Assembly: GCA_009773565.1 (NCBI GenBank)
Contig: WSXY01000002.1
Coordinates: 124,001 to 188,000, forward strand
Reading direction: 5' to 3'
DNA from: Actinomycetota bacterium
Lineage (GTDB): Bacteria; Actinomycetota; Coriobacteriia; Anaerosomatales; Anaerosomataceae
DNA: 64,000 bases
In this document: in pieces, positions 9,378 to 18,242 of the stretch
How positions within the stretch are numbered: the stretch's first letter is position 1
How the letters are laid out: each line of letters opens with the position of its first letter
Notes under the pieces: generated by a model
Database searches by the model: none
Told to the model about the DNA's origin: nothing
What the model saw: only the letters and a program-made list of their open reading frames with translations
Position numbers and translations under genes: made by a program

Positions 9378-9428
9378 GCAAGTATAACTGCTCTTGACAA
9401 CTCGGAAAGAGCAAGCATAATTGCTCTT
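9378..9428 (+). promoter_or_regulatory. promoter and paired palindromic operators of the mobile mystery A/B pair
   Basis: Near-consensus sigma70 promoter TTGACA (9394-9399), 16 bases, CATAAT (9416-9421). A perfect 8-bp inverted repeat AAGAGCAA (9407-9414)/TTGCTCTT (9421-9428) covers the -10 box. A related copy (9378-9395) lies exactly 33 bp upstream and overlaps the -35 box. Two operators three helical turns apart suggest cooperative autorepression by the HTH protein encoded next. The stretch is clearly more AT-rich than its surroundings. Confidence 0.75.
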
Positions 9429-9459
9429 AAAGTGAACGCGAAAGCAAGAGAGGTTGCTA

Positions 9460-9927
9460 ATGGCTACTCCGGTAGAGTCCAAGAGGGCGCGCGAAGCGCT
9501 CGATCAGCGGCTTGTTCCGCTTGGACCGTCCTCACGCTATGCACCGCCACGCCTTGGATGGGTCCGGGCGATCAGGGATGCGCTCGGCATGACAGCGGCC
9601 GACCTTGCTGCCCGCATGGGGGTCACGAGTCCGGCTGTGCGCTCGCTCGAGAAGAACGAGACGGACGGGGGAGTCCGCCTTTCTACACTTCGGCGCGCGG
9701 CTGAGGCGATGGACTGCGCACTCGTCTACGCCTTTATCCCGAACAGCACGCTGCAGCAGACGGTCGAAACCCAGGCCGCGAGCATCCTCGAAGAGCAGCT
9801 CAAGCGCGTCCATCAAACGATGGCACTGGAGGCTCAGGAGGGGGAGGTCCTTCCCGCTTCTGTGAAAGCCCAGCTTGAAGAGGTCACCGCGTCGGGACGG
9901 CTCTGGTCGGGAGCAGCGACGAGGTGA
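9460..9927 (+). CDS. mobile mystery protein A (HTH antitoxin-like regulator)
   Basis: A 155-residue cytoplasmic protein with an N-terminal helix-turn-helix of the Xre type (around LGMTAADLAARMGV and VRSLEKNETDGGV) followed by LRRAAEAMDCALVYAFIP. This architecture matches the family annotated 'mobile mystery protein A', which is found beside a Fic protein and often on mobile elements. The ATG at 9460 has AGAGAGG six bases upstream; a TTG at 9454 would overlap that site. It probably represses its own promoter through the palindromes at 9378-9428 and restrains the neighbouring Fic protein. The antitoxin role is inferred from context. Confidence 0.88.
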   Translation: MATPVESKRAREALDQRLVPLGPSSRYAPPRLGWVRAIRDALGMTAADLAARMGVTSPAVRSLEKNETDGGVRLSTLRRAAEAMDCALVYAFIPNSTLQQTVETQAASILEEQLKRVHQTMALEAQEGEVLPASVKAQLEEVTASGRLWSGAATR

Positions 9928-10538
9928 CGGCTAATCCTTTCCAGGAGCCCGAGGGCGCGACGCCCTTGAGCCCTGAATACGTGAAAGGTCTCATGCCGAC
10001 CTGGGTCGCGACCCGAGCAGATCTCAACGCTGTCGAGCAGGAGAATATCGCGCGGGCGATTGCGTGGGCCTCGGCGAACCGCGGGTTGAGTTCGCTTCCG
10101 TCGCTCATGGCCGAACGGTCGATCAAGATGCTGCACGCGCGCATGTTCGCCGACGTCTGGAAGTGGGCCGGCCGCTACCGGCAGCACGACACGAACATGG
10201 GGACCAACTGGCCCTACATCTCAGGGCAGGTCCGCGATCTGCTTGAGGACGTTCTGGTGCAAGTCTCGGACATCGAGAACCTTCCATGGTCCGCCGACGA
10301 ACTCGCGGTTCGGTTTCACCATCGGTTGGTTGTGATTCACCCGTTCCCTAATGGCAATGGCCGGCATTCTCGGCTTGCGGCCGATTTACTGGTGCAGGCG
10401 CTCGGTATGCCCGCGTTCGCGTGGGGTTCTGAGAACCTGAACCGCCCGGGCGAGGCGCGGCGAGCGTACTTGGATGCGCTGCGTACAGCTGACAACTCGT
10501 ACGATTACCGGCCCTTGACCGAGTTCGCGCGCTCATGA
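9924..10538 (+). CDS. mobile mystery protein B, Fic/DOC-family protein
   Basis: A 204-residue Fic protein with the catalytic motif HPFPNGNGRHSR starting at H139. In this fold the histidine and GNGR loop catalyse AMP (or other nucleotide/phosphate) transfer onto a hydroxyl of a target protein. The GTG start overlaps the stop of mobile mystery A by four bases, a typical toxin-antitoxin arrangement. No clear inhibitory (S/T)XXXE(G/N) helix is visible within it, so inhibition may come from the partner. The target is unknown. Context and base composition suggest acquisition by transfer. Confidence 0.88.
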   Translation: MTANPFQEPEGATPLSPEYVKGLMPTWVATRADLNAVEQENIARAIAWASANRGLSSLPSLMAERSIKMLHARMFADVWKWAGRYRQHDTNMGTNWPYISGQVRDLLEDVLVQVSDIENLPWSADELAVRFHHRLVVIHPFPNGNGRHSRLAADLLVQALGMPAFAWGSENLNRPGEARRAYLDALRTADNSYDYRPLTEFARS

Positions 10539-10563
10539 CGGGGCACCAGAGTTCCGCCTGCGG

Positions 10564-10598
10564 TTGTATCCGGACGTTCCAGACCTATACTTCGAGCA
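10564..10598 (+). promoter_or_regulatory. tilS promoter, apparently leaderless
   Basis: TTGTAT (10564-10569), 16 bases, TATACT (10586-10591). Only six bases separate the -10 box from the ATG at 10598, so transcription would start at or beside the A of the start codon. No ribosome-binding site precedes that ATG, consistent with a leaderless message. Confidence 0.6.
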
Positions 10599-12007
10599 TG
10601 ACTCCGCTACCCGATATCGCACGCGCCACCGTCGCCGAACACGCGATGCTGCCCGAGGGCGTCGTCGTCCTCGTGATGGTTTCCGGCGGCGCTGACAGCG
10701 TGTCGCTCCTGAGGCTCCTCGCGTCGGGCGACCTTGGCGACTTCGTCGGGCGTCTCTCGGTCCTCCACGTCAATCACCTCCTGCGCGGCGATGCATCCGA
10801 CGGCGACGCCGCCTCGGTTGAGGCGCTCTGCGTGGAACTTGGTGTTCCGTGCCGCGTCGTGCGCTTCGACGTCGCCGCATATGCGGAGGCCGAAGCGCTC
10901 AACCTCGAAGACGCCGGTCGTCGCGTCCGCTATCGCTTCGCCGACGACGAGCTTGACGCCCGTTGCGCCGCACTGGGTCTGTCGCCGCTCCGGGGCCGCA
11001 TCGCCGTCGCCCACACGCTCGACGACCAGTCCGAGACGTTCCTCATGCGGCTCGTGACGGGCGCCGGTCCCGGCGGCTTGCGCGCGATCCCGGCCGTGCG
11101 CGGGCGTATCGTGCGGCCGCTCCTCGGCGCCAAGCGTGGCGATGTGCTCGCCTACCTCACCTCTCTTGATCAGCACTGGCGCGAGGACGCATCCAACGCC
11201 GACACCTCTCGCCTGCGCTCGTGGGTGCGCCACGACCTGCTGCCACTTGTCCGCGAGCAGAATCCGTCGTTCTCAGACACCCTTGCGCGCACCGTCCGTA
11301 TCATCGCCGAGGAGGACTCGCTGCTGAGCGAGATGGCCAGCGCCTTCTCGCGCGATTTCGGTGGCCTCGAAGCCGGGCGACTCGTCTTCGAGCGCGCGCA
11401 ACTTGCCACGCTCTCGCGCCCGATGGCGCGGCGGACCGTTCGCGAGGCGCTGCTCCGCGCGTTCCCCGAGGCGTCTCGCCTCGAGGCGGCGCACGTCGAG
11501 GCGCTCGTCGACGGGCTCTCGGTTGACGGTTTTGCGCACGACCTTCCCTTTGGTCTGCGTGCCGAGGACGAGTACGGTAAACTGGCAATCTTCCGGCGCG
11601 ACGACGTTGTTGTTCCGGTGGCACCTTGTTTGCTCGAATGGCCGGGAACGTGCGGCCTCGGTGCGCTCGGCTCGATTGAGGCTCGCATCGTGGACGCGGG
11701 GGAGGTCACCGACGACCCCTTCTCGGCATACGTGAATGCGGATCTGTTCGCGGGTCCGCTCACCGTGGACGGGCCGCGACCGGGTGACCGGATGACGCCG
11801 CTCGGGATGGACGGTACGAAGAAGCTCTCGGACCTGCTCGTAGATGTGAAGGTTCCGAAACGGCTTCGTGCCAGCACCCCGGTCGTGCGCGATGGTGAAC
11901 GTATCGTGTGGGTCGCCGGTGTTCGGCTGGACGAGGCGTACAAGGTGACGCCGGAGACGCGCGCAGTGGTGGCGCTAACCTGGCACAGAGACGACAATGG
12001 CAGTTGA
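10598..12007 (+). CDS. tilS: TilS, tRNA(Ile)-lysidine synthase
   Basis: A 469-residue cytoplasmic enzyme that converts C34 of the AUA-reading tRNA-Ile to lysidine using ATP and lysine. The PP-loop motif SGGADS is at residues 29-34, with [19 protein letters not shown] following and a C-terminal TilS substrate-binding domain (from ~370, with [13 protein letters not shown] and the KKLSDLL block). The start ATG at 10598 is supported by an ideally placed promoter just upstream; a longer in-frame reading from 10535 starts inside the fic gene and is rejected. It is followed by hpt and ftsH, a gene order common in Gram-positive bacteria. Confidence 0.95.
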   Translation: MTPLPDIARATVAEHAMLPEGVVVLVMVSGGADSVSLLRLLASGDLGDFVGRLSVLHVNHLLRGDASDGDAASVEALCVELGVPCRVVRFDVAAYAEAEALNLEDAGRRVRYRFADDELDARCAALGLSPLRGRIAVAHTLDDQSETFLMRLVTGAGPGGLRAIPAVRGRIVRPLLGAKRGDVLAYLTSLDQHWREDASNADTSRLRSWVRHDLLPLVREQNPSFSDTLARTVRIIAEEDSLLSEMASAFSRDFGGLEAGRLVFERAQLATLSRPMARRTVREALLRAFPEASRLEAAHVEALVDGLSVDGFAHDLPFGLRAEDEYGKLAIFRRDDVVVPVAPCLLEWPGTCGLGALGSIEARIVDAGEVTDDPFSAYVNADLFAGPLTVDGPRPGDRMTPLGMDGTKKLSDLLVDVKVPKRLRASTPVVRDGERIVWVAGVRLDEAYKVTPETRAVVALTWHRDDNGS

Positions 12008-12054
12008 CCGGGGTCGAGCGACCACCGGCACGGGGGACTGAAGGGACGCTTCGG

Positions 12055-12594
12055 ATGCATCCGGACCTCAAGGAGATCGTCTATACCGAAGAGCAGATCC
12101 AGCAGCGCGTTCGGGAGCTCGGCGCCGAGATCGCTGCCGAGTACGAAGGTCGGTCGCTGCTGCTCGTAGGTGTCCTGCGGGGTGCTGCGCTCTTCGTCGC
12201 CGATCTGGCCCGGGCGATCGACGGCCCCGTCGAGATCGACTTCATGGCGGTCTCGAGCTACGGCTCTTCAACCAAGTCCTCGGGCGTCGTTCGCATCATC
12301 AAGGACCTCGATGAGGTCATCGATGGCCGCGACGTTCTCGTCGTCGAGGACATTCTCGACACGGGTCTGACGCTCAAGTACCTGCTCCGCAACCTTGCTT
12401 CGCGCAAGCCCCGCAGCCTCGAAGTCGTGACGCTGCTCTCTAAAGAGGGTAAGCAACGGGTACCTATCGACTGCAAGTACACGGGTTTCGCCATACCCGA
12501 CGAGTTCGTTGTCGGCTACGGCCTGGATTACGCCGAGAAGTACCGCAATCTGCCTTACATCGGAATACTGAAGCCAGAGGTCTACACCAACTAG
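12055..12594 (+). CDS. hpt: hypoxanthine phosphoribosyltransferase
   Basis: A 179-residue purine-salvage enzyme making IMP (and usually GMP) from hypoxanthine or guanine and PRPP. The PRPP-binding motif VVEDILDTG lies near residues 96-104, with the N-terminal [11 protein letters not shown] loop and the C-terminal [19 protein letters not shown] block typical of bacterial HPRTs. Start ATG at 12055 with AAGGGA about eight bases upstream. An in-frame extension to 11908 lies inside tilS and is not credible. It sits between tilS and ftsH. Confidence 0.95.
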   Translation: MHPDLKEIVYTEEQIQQRVRELGAEIAAEYEGRSLLLVGVLRGAALFVADLARAIDGPVEIDFMAVSSYGSSTKSSGVVRIIKDLDEVIDGRDVLVVEDILDTGLTLKYLLRNLASRKPRSLEVVTLLSKEGKQRVPIDCKYTGFAIPDEFVVGYGLDYAEKYRNLPYIGILKPEVYTN

Positions 12595-12615
12595 GCCCGA
12601 CAGGGAGTGTTGAGC

Positions 12616-14634
12616 TTGAATAGGAACCTGAGGACCGCGCTCCTCTATCTGTTGTTCATCGTTGTCGCGCTGCTGATCATCGCGAACAACTTCCAGTCGA
12701 CCTCCAAGGTCACCGAGCTGTCCTCGAACGATTTCATCTCGGCGCTCAAGGACAACCGGGTCATCACGGCCGACGTGCTCCTGAAGACGCAGGTCGTCTC
12801 CGGCGACTACTATGCCGACGCCGCTGCGAAGACGAAGAAGACCAAGTCGCAGTACACGACCACGTATCTCAGCGGCGAGTCGTTCGCCACGCTGCTCCAG
12901 CAGTACCCGGCGGTCAAATACAACGCCGATACCCAGGATCCGCAGTGGTGGGTCTCGCTCCTCGTGCAGATCGTGCCGATCATCCTCATCGTCGGCGTGA
13001 TGTTCTTCTTCATCAACCAGATGCAGGGCGGGAATTCGAAGGTGATGTCGTTCGGGAAGTCGCGCGCCAAGCGGCTCACGCGCGATCAGCCGAGAATCTC
13101 TTTCAAGGACGTCGCCGGTGTGAATGAAGCGGTCGAGGAGCTTCAGGAGATCAAGGAGTTCCTCGCGAACCCGGGCAAGTTCCAGGCACTCGGCGCCAAG
13201 ATTCCCAAGGGCGTCTTGCTTGTCGGACCTCCCGGAACCGGCAAGACGCTGCTCGCTCGCGCTGTCGCGGGTGAAGCAGGCGTGCCGTTCTTCACCATCG
13301 CCGGTTCTGACTTTGTCGAGATGTTCGTCGGCGTCGGCGCAAGCCGCGTCCGCGACCTGTTCGAGCAGGCGAAAGCGGCCAGCCCGTGCATCGTCTTCAT
13401 CGACGAACTTGATGCCGTCGGTCGCATGCGTGGCGCCGGTCTCGGTGGCGGTCACGATGAGCGCGAACAGACGCTCAACCAGCTGCTTGTCGAGATGGAC
13501 GGCTTCGACCTCAAAGACAACGTCATCGTCATGGCGGCAACCAACCGTCCCGACGTGCTCGACTCGGCGCTCCTTCGCCCCGGCCGTTTCGATCGCCAGA
13601 TCATGGTGGACCGCCCCGACCTCAAAGGCCGTGCCGAGATCCTCAAGATCCACACGCGTGGCAAGCCGATGGTCGAGGAGATCGACCTTGAGGTCATCGC
13701 TCGCCGGACGCCCGGTTTCACCGGCGCCGATCTGGCGAACATGGTGAACGAGGCGGCCCTTCTCGCCGCACGACATGGCAAGAAGAGCATCGAGATGCTC
13801 GAGCTCGAGGAGTCCATCGAGCGGGTCATCGCCGGTCCGGAGAAGAAGAGCCGCATCATCTCCGACAGGGAGAAGCGGATCATCGCGTACCACGAGGCCG
13901 GGCACGCGCTTGTCGGCCACGTGCTGCCCAACACCGATCCGATCCACAAGATCAGCGTCATCTCGCGCGGACGCGCGCTCGGGTACACGCTCGCGCTCCC
14001 GATCGAGGACAAGTTCCTGAACGCCAAGGGCGAGATGCTCGACGAGCTCGCCATGCTGCTTGGCGGACGTGTTGCCGAGGAGATCGCGATCGGCGACATC
14101 ACGACCGGCGCCAGCAATGACATCGAGCGCGCCACCAAGCTCGCCCGCCAGATGATCACGCGCTACGGCATGTCGGACAAGCTCGGCCCGATGACCCTCG
14201 GCGAGCAGGAGCACGAGGTGTTCCTCGGCAGGGACTTCTCCAACACGCCCAACTACAGCCCGGAGATCGCCTACGAGATCGACAAGGAAGTCCGGCGTCT
14301 CATCGACGAGGCCTTCGACAAGGCGTTCAAGATCCTCACGGAGCGTCGCGCGCAGCTCGATCTCATGGCGGAGGTGCTCGTAGAGCGCGAGACCGTCGAC
14401 AAGGAAGAGCTTGCGGCGCTGCTTTCCGACACGTGGGACGAGTACCTCGTGAAGGAGAAGGCGCAGCAGGTCGTGGATGACGCCAAGAAGGTCGAGGACG
14501 ACGCGAAGAAGGCCGAGGACGTGGCGACCGCCGCGGCATCCGCGCCGGAGCAGGCATCCGAGCCGGAGCCGGATGACACGCCGCCGATCGCTGACGTGCC
14601 GTCGCTCGTCAACCCGGACGAGTCCGCACGCTAG
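12616..14634 (+). CDS. ftsH: FtsH, ATP-dependent membrane zinc metalloprotease
   Basis: A 672-residue hexameric AAA+ protease for membrane-protein quality control. There are two membrane segments (residues ~7-24 and ~115-135) flanking an extracytoplasmic domain. Walker A GPPGTGKT starts near 204, Walker B is FIDELDAVG, the SRH region is [17 protein letters not shown], the zinc motif HEAGH is at 426-430 and the third ligand is D502. I place the start at TTG 12616 because GGGAG at 12603-12607 is eight bases upstream; the in-frame GTG at 12607 overlaps that site. The C-terminal ~50 residues are acidic and low complexity. A strong hairpin follows the gene. Confidence 0.95.
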   Translation: MNRNLRTALLYLLFIVVALLIIANNFQSTSKVTELSSNDFISALKDNRVITADVLLKTQVVSGDYYADAAAKTKKTKSQYTTTYLSGESFATLLQQYPAVKYNADTQDPQWWVSLLVQIVPIILIVGVMFFFINQMQGGNSKVMSFGKSRAKRLTRDQPRISFKDVAGVNEAVEELQEIKEFLANPGKFQALGAKIPKGVLLVGPPGTGKTLLARAVAGEAGVPFFTIAGSDFVEMFVGVGASRVRDLFEQAKAASPCIVFIDELDAVGRMRGAGLGGGHDEREQTLNQLLVEMDGFDLKDNVIVMAATNRPDVLDSALLRPGRFDRQIMVDRPDLKGRAEILKIHTRGKPMVEEIDLEVIARRTPGFTGADLANMVNEAALLAARHGKKSIEMLELEESIERVIAGPEKKSRIISDREKRIIAYHEAGHALVGHVLPNTDPIHKISVISRGRALGYTLALPIEDKFLNAKGEMLDELAMLLGGRVAEEIAIGDITTGASNDIERATKLARQMITRYGMSDKLGPMTLGEQEHEVFLGRDFSNTPNYSPEIAYEIDKEVRRLIDEAFDKAFKILTERRAQLDLMAEVLVERETVDKEELAALLSDTWDEYLVKEKAQQVVDDAKKVEDDAKKAEDVATAAASAPEQASEPEPDDTPPIADVPSLVNPDESAR

Positions 14635-14662
14635 CGCGTCGACGCTACACCGCAACACGTCC

Positions 14663-14696
14663 GATGGGGGATACTGTGAGAGCAGTGTCCCCCATC
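14663..14696 (+). terminator. intrinsic-terminator-like hairpin after ftsH
   Basis: A 14-bp stem (14663-14676 with 14683-14696, one G-T wobble) closes a 6-nt loop. It starts 28 bases after the ftsH stop and 20 bases before folE. The following TGTATT is a weak U-tract, so termination may be partial. Confidence 0.6.
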
Positions 14697-14716
14697 TGTA
14701 TTCCTGGAGCGTGCTC

Positions 14717-15280
14717 ATGGATCGCGAGAAGATCGAACAGGGTGTCCGCCTGATTCTCGAAGGCGTGGGTGAGGACCCTGCACGCGAGGGTCTGCTCGAC
14801 ACGCCACGCCGCGTCGCGAGCATGTACGAGGAGATCTTCTCGGGACTCTCGCAGGACGCCGCCGAGCACTTCCGCGTGACGTTCAACGAGGGTCACCAGG
14901 AGATGGTGCTCATCCGCGATATTCCGCTCTACTCGGTGTGCGAGCATCATCTGTTGCCGTTCATCGGTCGGGCGCACGTCGCCTACATCCCCGGTAAGGA
15001 CGGCCGCATATGCGGACTGTCGAAGCTCGCGCGGGTCGTCGACGTGTTCGCCAAGCGGCCGCAGGTGCAGGAGCGCCTCACGTCGCAGATCGCCGAGACG
15101 ATCGTCGAGCATCTCGACCCGCAGGGCGTCATGGTCGTCATCGAGGCCGAGCACCTCTGCATGTCCATGCGCGGCGTCCAGAAGCCGGGCGCCATCACCA
15201 CCACGAGTGCGGTTCGCGGCATCTTCGAGCGCAACATCGCAACCCGTGCTGAAGCGATGTCGCTCATCAAGGGCGCGTAG
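14717..15280 (+). CDS. folE: FolE, GTP cyclohydrolase I
   Basis: A 187-residue enzyme making 7,8-dihydroneopterin triphosphate from GTP, the first step of folate synthesis. It has the zinc/active-site blocks [10 protein letters not shown] and [11 protein letters not shown], and the C-terminal [10 protein letters not shown] typical of type IA enzymes. The start ATG at 14717 has TGGAG upstream; the longer in-frame reading begins inside ftsH. It begins the folate genes folE, folP and folK, which are interrupted by a toxin-antitoxin pair. No folB is seen nearby. Confidence 0.95.
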   Translation: MDREKIEQGVRLILEGVGEDPAREGLLDTPRRVASMYEEIFSGLSQDAAEHFRVTFNEGHQEMVLIRDIPLYSVCEHHLLPFIGRAHVAYIPGKDGRICGLSKLARVVDVFAKRPQVQERLTSQIAETIVEHLDPQGVMVVIEAEHLCMSMRGVQKPGAITTTSAVRGIFERNIATRAEAMSLIKGA

Positions 15281-15315
15281 GGTGTGATCAATGCTCGGTG
15301 AGGTTGGAAATCGGT

Positions 15316-15351
15316 TTGGTTCTGTTTAAGCGGGGGGCGTATCATCAAACC
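15316..15351 (+). promoter_or_regulatory. promoter of the ParE/RelE-type pair, apparently leaderless
   Basis: TTGGTT (15316-15321), 18 bases, TATCAT (15340-15345), then six bases to the ATG at 15352. No ribosome-binding site is visible, so the transcript is probably leaderless, as for tilS. The -35 box is weak. Confidence 0.45.
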
Positions 15352-15564
15352 ATGAGTACACCGGCTATCGATATCAAACAGCTCGCACCGGAGGAGCGCC
15401 TCAAGCTCATTGGCGACCTTTGGGAGAGCCTGCGTGCTCAGCCTGATGCGCTCCGGCTCACTGCGGCGCAGAAGGCGGAGCTCGACCGCCGCCTCGACTC
15501 GCTCGATCGGGGCACTGCTGACGTCATGACGTGGGATGAGGCCAAGCGTCGGCTTCGTAGCTGA
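15352..15564 (+). CDS. addiction-module component (antitoxin)
   Basis: A 70-residue protein of the 'addiction module component' type: short and mostly helical, with the blocks LKLIGDLWESL and LDRRLDSLDRG and the C-terminal VMTWDEAKRRLR found in these antitoxins. The ATG at 15352 directly follows a promoter-like element. The next gene starts five bases downstream and encodes a ParE/RelE-fold toxin, so the pair reads as a type II toxin-antitoxin module inserted between folE and folP. Function is inferred from family likeness and gene pairing. Confidence 0.82.
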   Translation: MSTPAIDIKQLAPEERLKLIGDLWESLRAQPDALRLTAAQKAELDRRLDSLDRGTADVMTWDEAKRRLRS

Positions 15565-15569
15565 TTCCG

Positions 15570-15869
15570 TTGTCGAAGCTATGGATTCTTTCCGATGCTC
15601 TCGTCGATATCGAGAGCGCACGGGAATGGTATGAGATTCAGCGCCCGGGTCTTGGCGATGAGTTCCTCGAGTCGGTGGATGATGCGATTGAATCGGTGCT
15701 TAACTTCCCGGCCGCCTATCCTGTGGATTACCGCGAGGCGCGCCGCTTTCTGGTCGAGCGATTCCCCTACTGCTTGTACTACCGACTCGATGTTGAGGGG
15801 ATCCTTGTGGTCGCGTGCCTCCATGCAGCGCGTGATCCGGTTCGCATGCATCGTCGCTTGCGCGGCTGA
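15570..15869 (+). CDS. ParE/RelE-family toxin
   Basis: A 99-residue protein with the ParE/RelE layout: an N-terminal helix pair (ALVDIESAREWYEIQRPGLG), the conserved FPAAYP segment, and C-terminal strands with YCLYYRLD and VVACLHAARDP. ParE types poison gyrase and RelE types cleave mRNA; the sequence alone does not decide between them. The start is TTG at 15570, five bases after the antitoxin stop; no ATG is available before the conserved region. It is probably neutralised by the antitoxin encoded just upstream. Confidence 0.82.
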   Translation: MSKLWILSDALVDIESAREWYEIQRPGLGDEFLESVDDAIESVLNFPAAYPVDYREARRFLVERFPYCLYYRLDVEGILVVACLHAARDPVRMHRRLRG

Positions 15870-15960
15870 CGTATCGAGTAGCACGCCAAGAGGTAGACTG
15901 ACATTGACGAGCGTGCACGAACGCTTGTGCGCTCCCCAATAGCCAGCAAGGAGAACGAAG

Positions 15961-16803
15961 ATGCAGCAGGTGTGGCGCTGCGGCCGATTCGAGGTCGCGC
16001 TTGGCGAGACGCTTGTCATGGGCGTCCTCAACGTCACGCCCGACTCATTCTCAGACGGCGGTCAGTACGCGGATCCTATCGCAGCTGTGAACCGCGGCCG
16101 GCAGATGGTCGCACTCGGTGCGCAGATCATCGACGTCGGTGGCGAGTCCACACGTCCGGGCGCCGCCGCAGTCTCGCCAGCGCACGAGATCGTGCGCGTG
16201 CGCCCGATCATCCAGGCGCTCGCGCGGGATTTCGGCGTGCCCGTCTCGGTCGACACGCGTCACGCGGATGTAGCCCGCGCGGCGGTCGAGGCCGGCGCAA
16301 GCGTCATCAACGACGTATCGGGCTTCCGCGACTCGGAGATGATCGAGGTCGCGTGTGCGTGCGATGCCGGACTTGTTGTGATGCACATGCTCGGCGAGCC
16401 CAAGACGATGCAGGCCGAGCCACGCTACGACGACGTGGTAGCCGAGGTCGGCGCGTATCTCCTCGGCAGGGCGCAGGAGCTGGAGGCTGCGGGGATCGCG
16501 CGCGAGCGCATCTGCATCGATCCCGGCATCGGCTTCGGCAAGACGCTCGAGCACAACCTCGAGCTGCTCCGAAGGCTGCCGGAACTGGCGGCGTCCGGCT
16601 ATCCGGTGCTGCTCGGCGCTTCTCGCAAGAGCCTCATCGGTGCCGTGCTCGGCGAGCCGGACCCGACAAGACGGCTCGAAGGCAGCCTCGCGATCGCTGC
16701 GTGGGCCGCTTCGCACGGTGCCGACGTCGTGCGCGTGCATGATGTCGAGGAAACCGTGCGGACGCTCCGGATGTTGCATGCGATCCAGGGTGAGCGAGCA
16801 TGA
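15961..16803 (+). CDS. folP: FolP, dihydropteroate synthase
   Basis: A 280-residue TIM-barrel enzyme that condenses dihydropterin pyrophosphate with p-aminobenzoate. Signature blocks are MGVLNVTPDSFSDGG near residue 20, GGESTRPGA near 60, and DPGIGFGKT and LLGASRKSLIG in the C-terminal half. The ATG at 15961 has AAGGAG upstream. The last four bases overlap the folK start (ATGA), so the two are co-translated. In many bacteria folB lies between folP and folK; here it does not. Confidence 0.96.
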   Translation: MQQVWRCGRFEVALGETLVMGVLNVTPDSFSDGGQYADPIAAVNRGRQMVALGAQIIDVGGESTRPGAAAVSPAHEIVRVRPIIQALARDFGVPVSVDTRHADVARAAVEAGASVINDVSGFRDSEMIEVACACDAGLVVMHMLGEPKTMQAEPRYDDVVAEVGAYLLGRAQELEAAGIARERICIDPGIGFGKTLEHNLELLRRLPELAASGYPVLLGASRKSLIGAVLGEPDPTRRLEGSLAIAAWAASHGADVVRVHDVEETVRTLRMLHAIQGERA

Positions 16804-17903
16804 GCCGCTGGGATGACGTGCCGCCGGACAACGAGCGCCAAAGCGAGCACCGCGGCGGCGTACCCGTCGACCGCATCCTGTGGGACATGGAGCCGGTGGA
16901 AGTCGATGACCCCGCGGCCCTTGCTGCCGCCGAAGCTGCTGTTCGCGGCGAGAACTCGCCGGTCATTCCGATCGACACCGACGATCCGCCACCGCCTGCT
17001 GGCTGGCGGGCGCTGGTTGGCTGGCCGCGGCTTGAGGACCAGCGACACAGGACGCTTGCGTACATCGGGCTCGGGTCGAACCTTGGCGACCGTGCGGCGA
17101 ACCTTGCCGCCGCGCTGCGGGCGATCGGCTCACTGCCCGACACGGAGGGCCTTGGCGTCTCTCGCGCCTACGAGTCCGAGCCGTGGGGCGGCGTCGAGCA
17201 GCCAGCGTACGCGAATGCCGTCGCGGTCGTGGCGACCGACCTGCGCGCTGACCAACTGCTGGACGCGCTGCACGACATCGAAGCGGCGCTTGGACGCATT
17301 CGCGGCGGGCGCTTCGGGCCGCGCACGATCGATCTCGACATCCTGCTCTTCGGCGACGAGGAGTGGGAACGCGCCGACCTCACCATCCCGCACCCGCGCA
17401 TGCTCGAGCGCGCGTTCGTCGTGGCGCCGCTCCTCGAGGTCGACCCGCGGGCAACCATGCCCGACGGCGCGCCGGTCACCCGTGAGCGAGCGACTCTCGG
17501 GCGCATCACGGGCGTTCTCGGCGCGATTCCCGGCTTCGGGCGCTCGACCGTTCTTCCGGCCGAGGAGACCGCTCGTGAGCCCCTCGAGTTCCCCGGCACG
17601 TTCGCCACGACCGGCGCTGCCGAACTCGCACCCGAGGACGCGTGGGTCGCGATCGAGTCCGGGATCCAGGGCGTGCTCATGGGCGCCAATGGCACGATGA
17701 CGATGCAGATCCACCAGGGTGTGCTCGAATCCGCCGGCATCCCGGCGACGCTCGACCCGCCGCCCATCTTCTCGTCGCCCGGACTGCCGCACTTCGCGGC
17801 CATGGAGCGCGTCCGTCTCATGGTGCCGCGCGAGTATGAGGCCGAGGCACGCCGCACGCTCATCAACGCGCAGCGTGGCGGGATGGCGCGCCCGAGGGAG
17901 TAG
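16800..17903 (+). CDS. folK: FolK (HPPK) with N- and C-terminal extensions
   Basis: A 367-residue protein. Residues ~87-250 are hydroxymethyl-dihydropterin pyrophosphokinase, with YIGLGSNLGDR, GPRTIDLDILLFG and IPHPRMLERAFV. This domain is usually a ~160-residue stand-alone enzyme. An ~86-residue acidic/proline-rich N-terminal extension precedes it. From ~275 to the end is a separate domain (WVAIESGIQGVLMGANG, LESAGIPATLDPPP, VRLMVPREYEAEARRTL) that resembles the DUF2007 'putative signal transducing' fold. The start overlaps folP by four bases. The HPPK activity is well supported; the role of the two extensions is unknown. Confidence 0.9.
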   Translation: MSRWDDVPPDNERQSEHRGGVPVDRILWDMEPVEVDDPAALAAAEAAVRGENSPVIPIDTDDPPPPAGWRALVGWPRLEDQRHRTLAYIGLGSNLGDRAANLAAALRAIGSLPDTEGLGVSRAYESEPWGGVEQPAYANAVAVVATDLRADQLLDALHDIEAALGRIRGGRFGPRTIDLDILLFGDEEWERADLTIPHPRMLERAFVVAPLLEVDPRATMPDGAPVTRERATLGRITGVLGAIPGFGRSTVLPAEETAREPLEFPGTFATTGAAELAPEDAWVAIESGIQGVLMGANGTMTMQIHQGVLESAGIPATLDPPPIFSSPGLPHFAAMERVRLMVPREYEAEARRTLINAQRGGMARPRE

Positions 17904-17920
17904 CTGTCAGTCGGGTGTGG

Positions 17921-17954
17921 TATAAGGGTAGAGAACGCAATTCTCTACCGGAGG
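17921..17954 (+). promoter_or_regulatory. vapBC promoter, palindromic operator and ribosome-binding site
   Basis: A -10 box TATAAG (17921-17926) is followed at once by a perfect 9-bp inverted repeat, GGTAGAGAA (17927-17935) and TTCTCTACC (17941-17949), with a 5-bp spacer. GGAGG (17950-17954) then serves the ATG at 17961. The operator spans the expected transcription start, as expected for autorepression by VapB/VapBC. No clear -35 box. Confidence 0.7.
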
Positions 17955-17960
17955 CACACC

Positions 17961-18242
17961 ATGTCGAAGTTGAACATCTCAATGCCACAGGAGTTGCTCG
18001 AGCAGATCGATGCTGAGGCCGAATGCCTCGGCATCAGCCGCAGCGGGCTCATCCAGGAAGCGTCCGTGCGCTACATGGCGCAAACTCAGGCCGATCGCGA
18101 AGCCGAGACACGCCGGTTGCGTGGCCAGGCTGCCGCGCGGCGCATGAAGTCAATCGGCGCCGAGATCGGGTTGACGTCATCCGACACCGTGTCGCTGCTC
18201 GCCGAGGCGCGCGCTGTCGAGGAGTCCCGCCATGACCGCTGA
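17961..18242 (+). CDS. ribbon-helix-helix antitoxin (VapB-like)
   Basis: A 93-residue protein with an N-terminal ribbon-helix-helix DNA-binding fold: the strand KLNISMPQELLEQID, then helices with CLGISRSGLIQEASVRYM. The C-terminal half is charged and helical, where toxin binding is usual. GGAGG is six bases upstream of the ATG and a palindromic operator overlaps its promoter. It overlaps the PIN-domain gene by 11 bases. Role as antitoxin and autoregulator is inferred from fold and pairing. Confidence 0.87.
   Translation: MSKLNISMPQELLEQIDAEAECLGISRSGLIQEASVRYMAQTQADREAETRRLRGQAAARRMKSIGAEIGLTSSDTVSLLAEARAVEESRHDR

Noticed and set aside
12268-14886. Very long open frame on the minus strand (about 870 codons)
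   Set aside because: It lies opposite ftsH, hpt and folE; composition is Arg/Glu/Asp/His-rich as expected for a shadow of a GC-rich gene, with no motif or ribosome-binding site.
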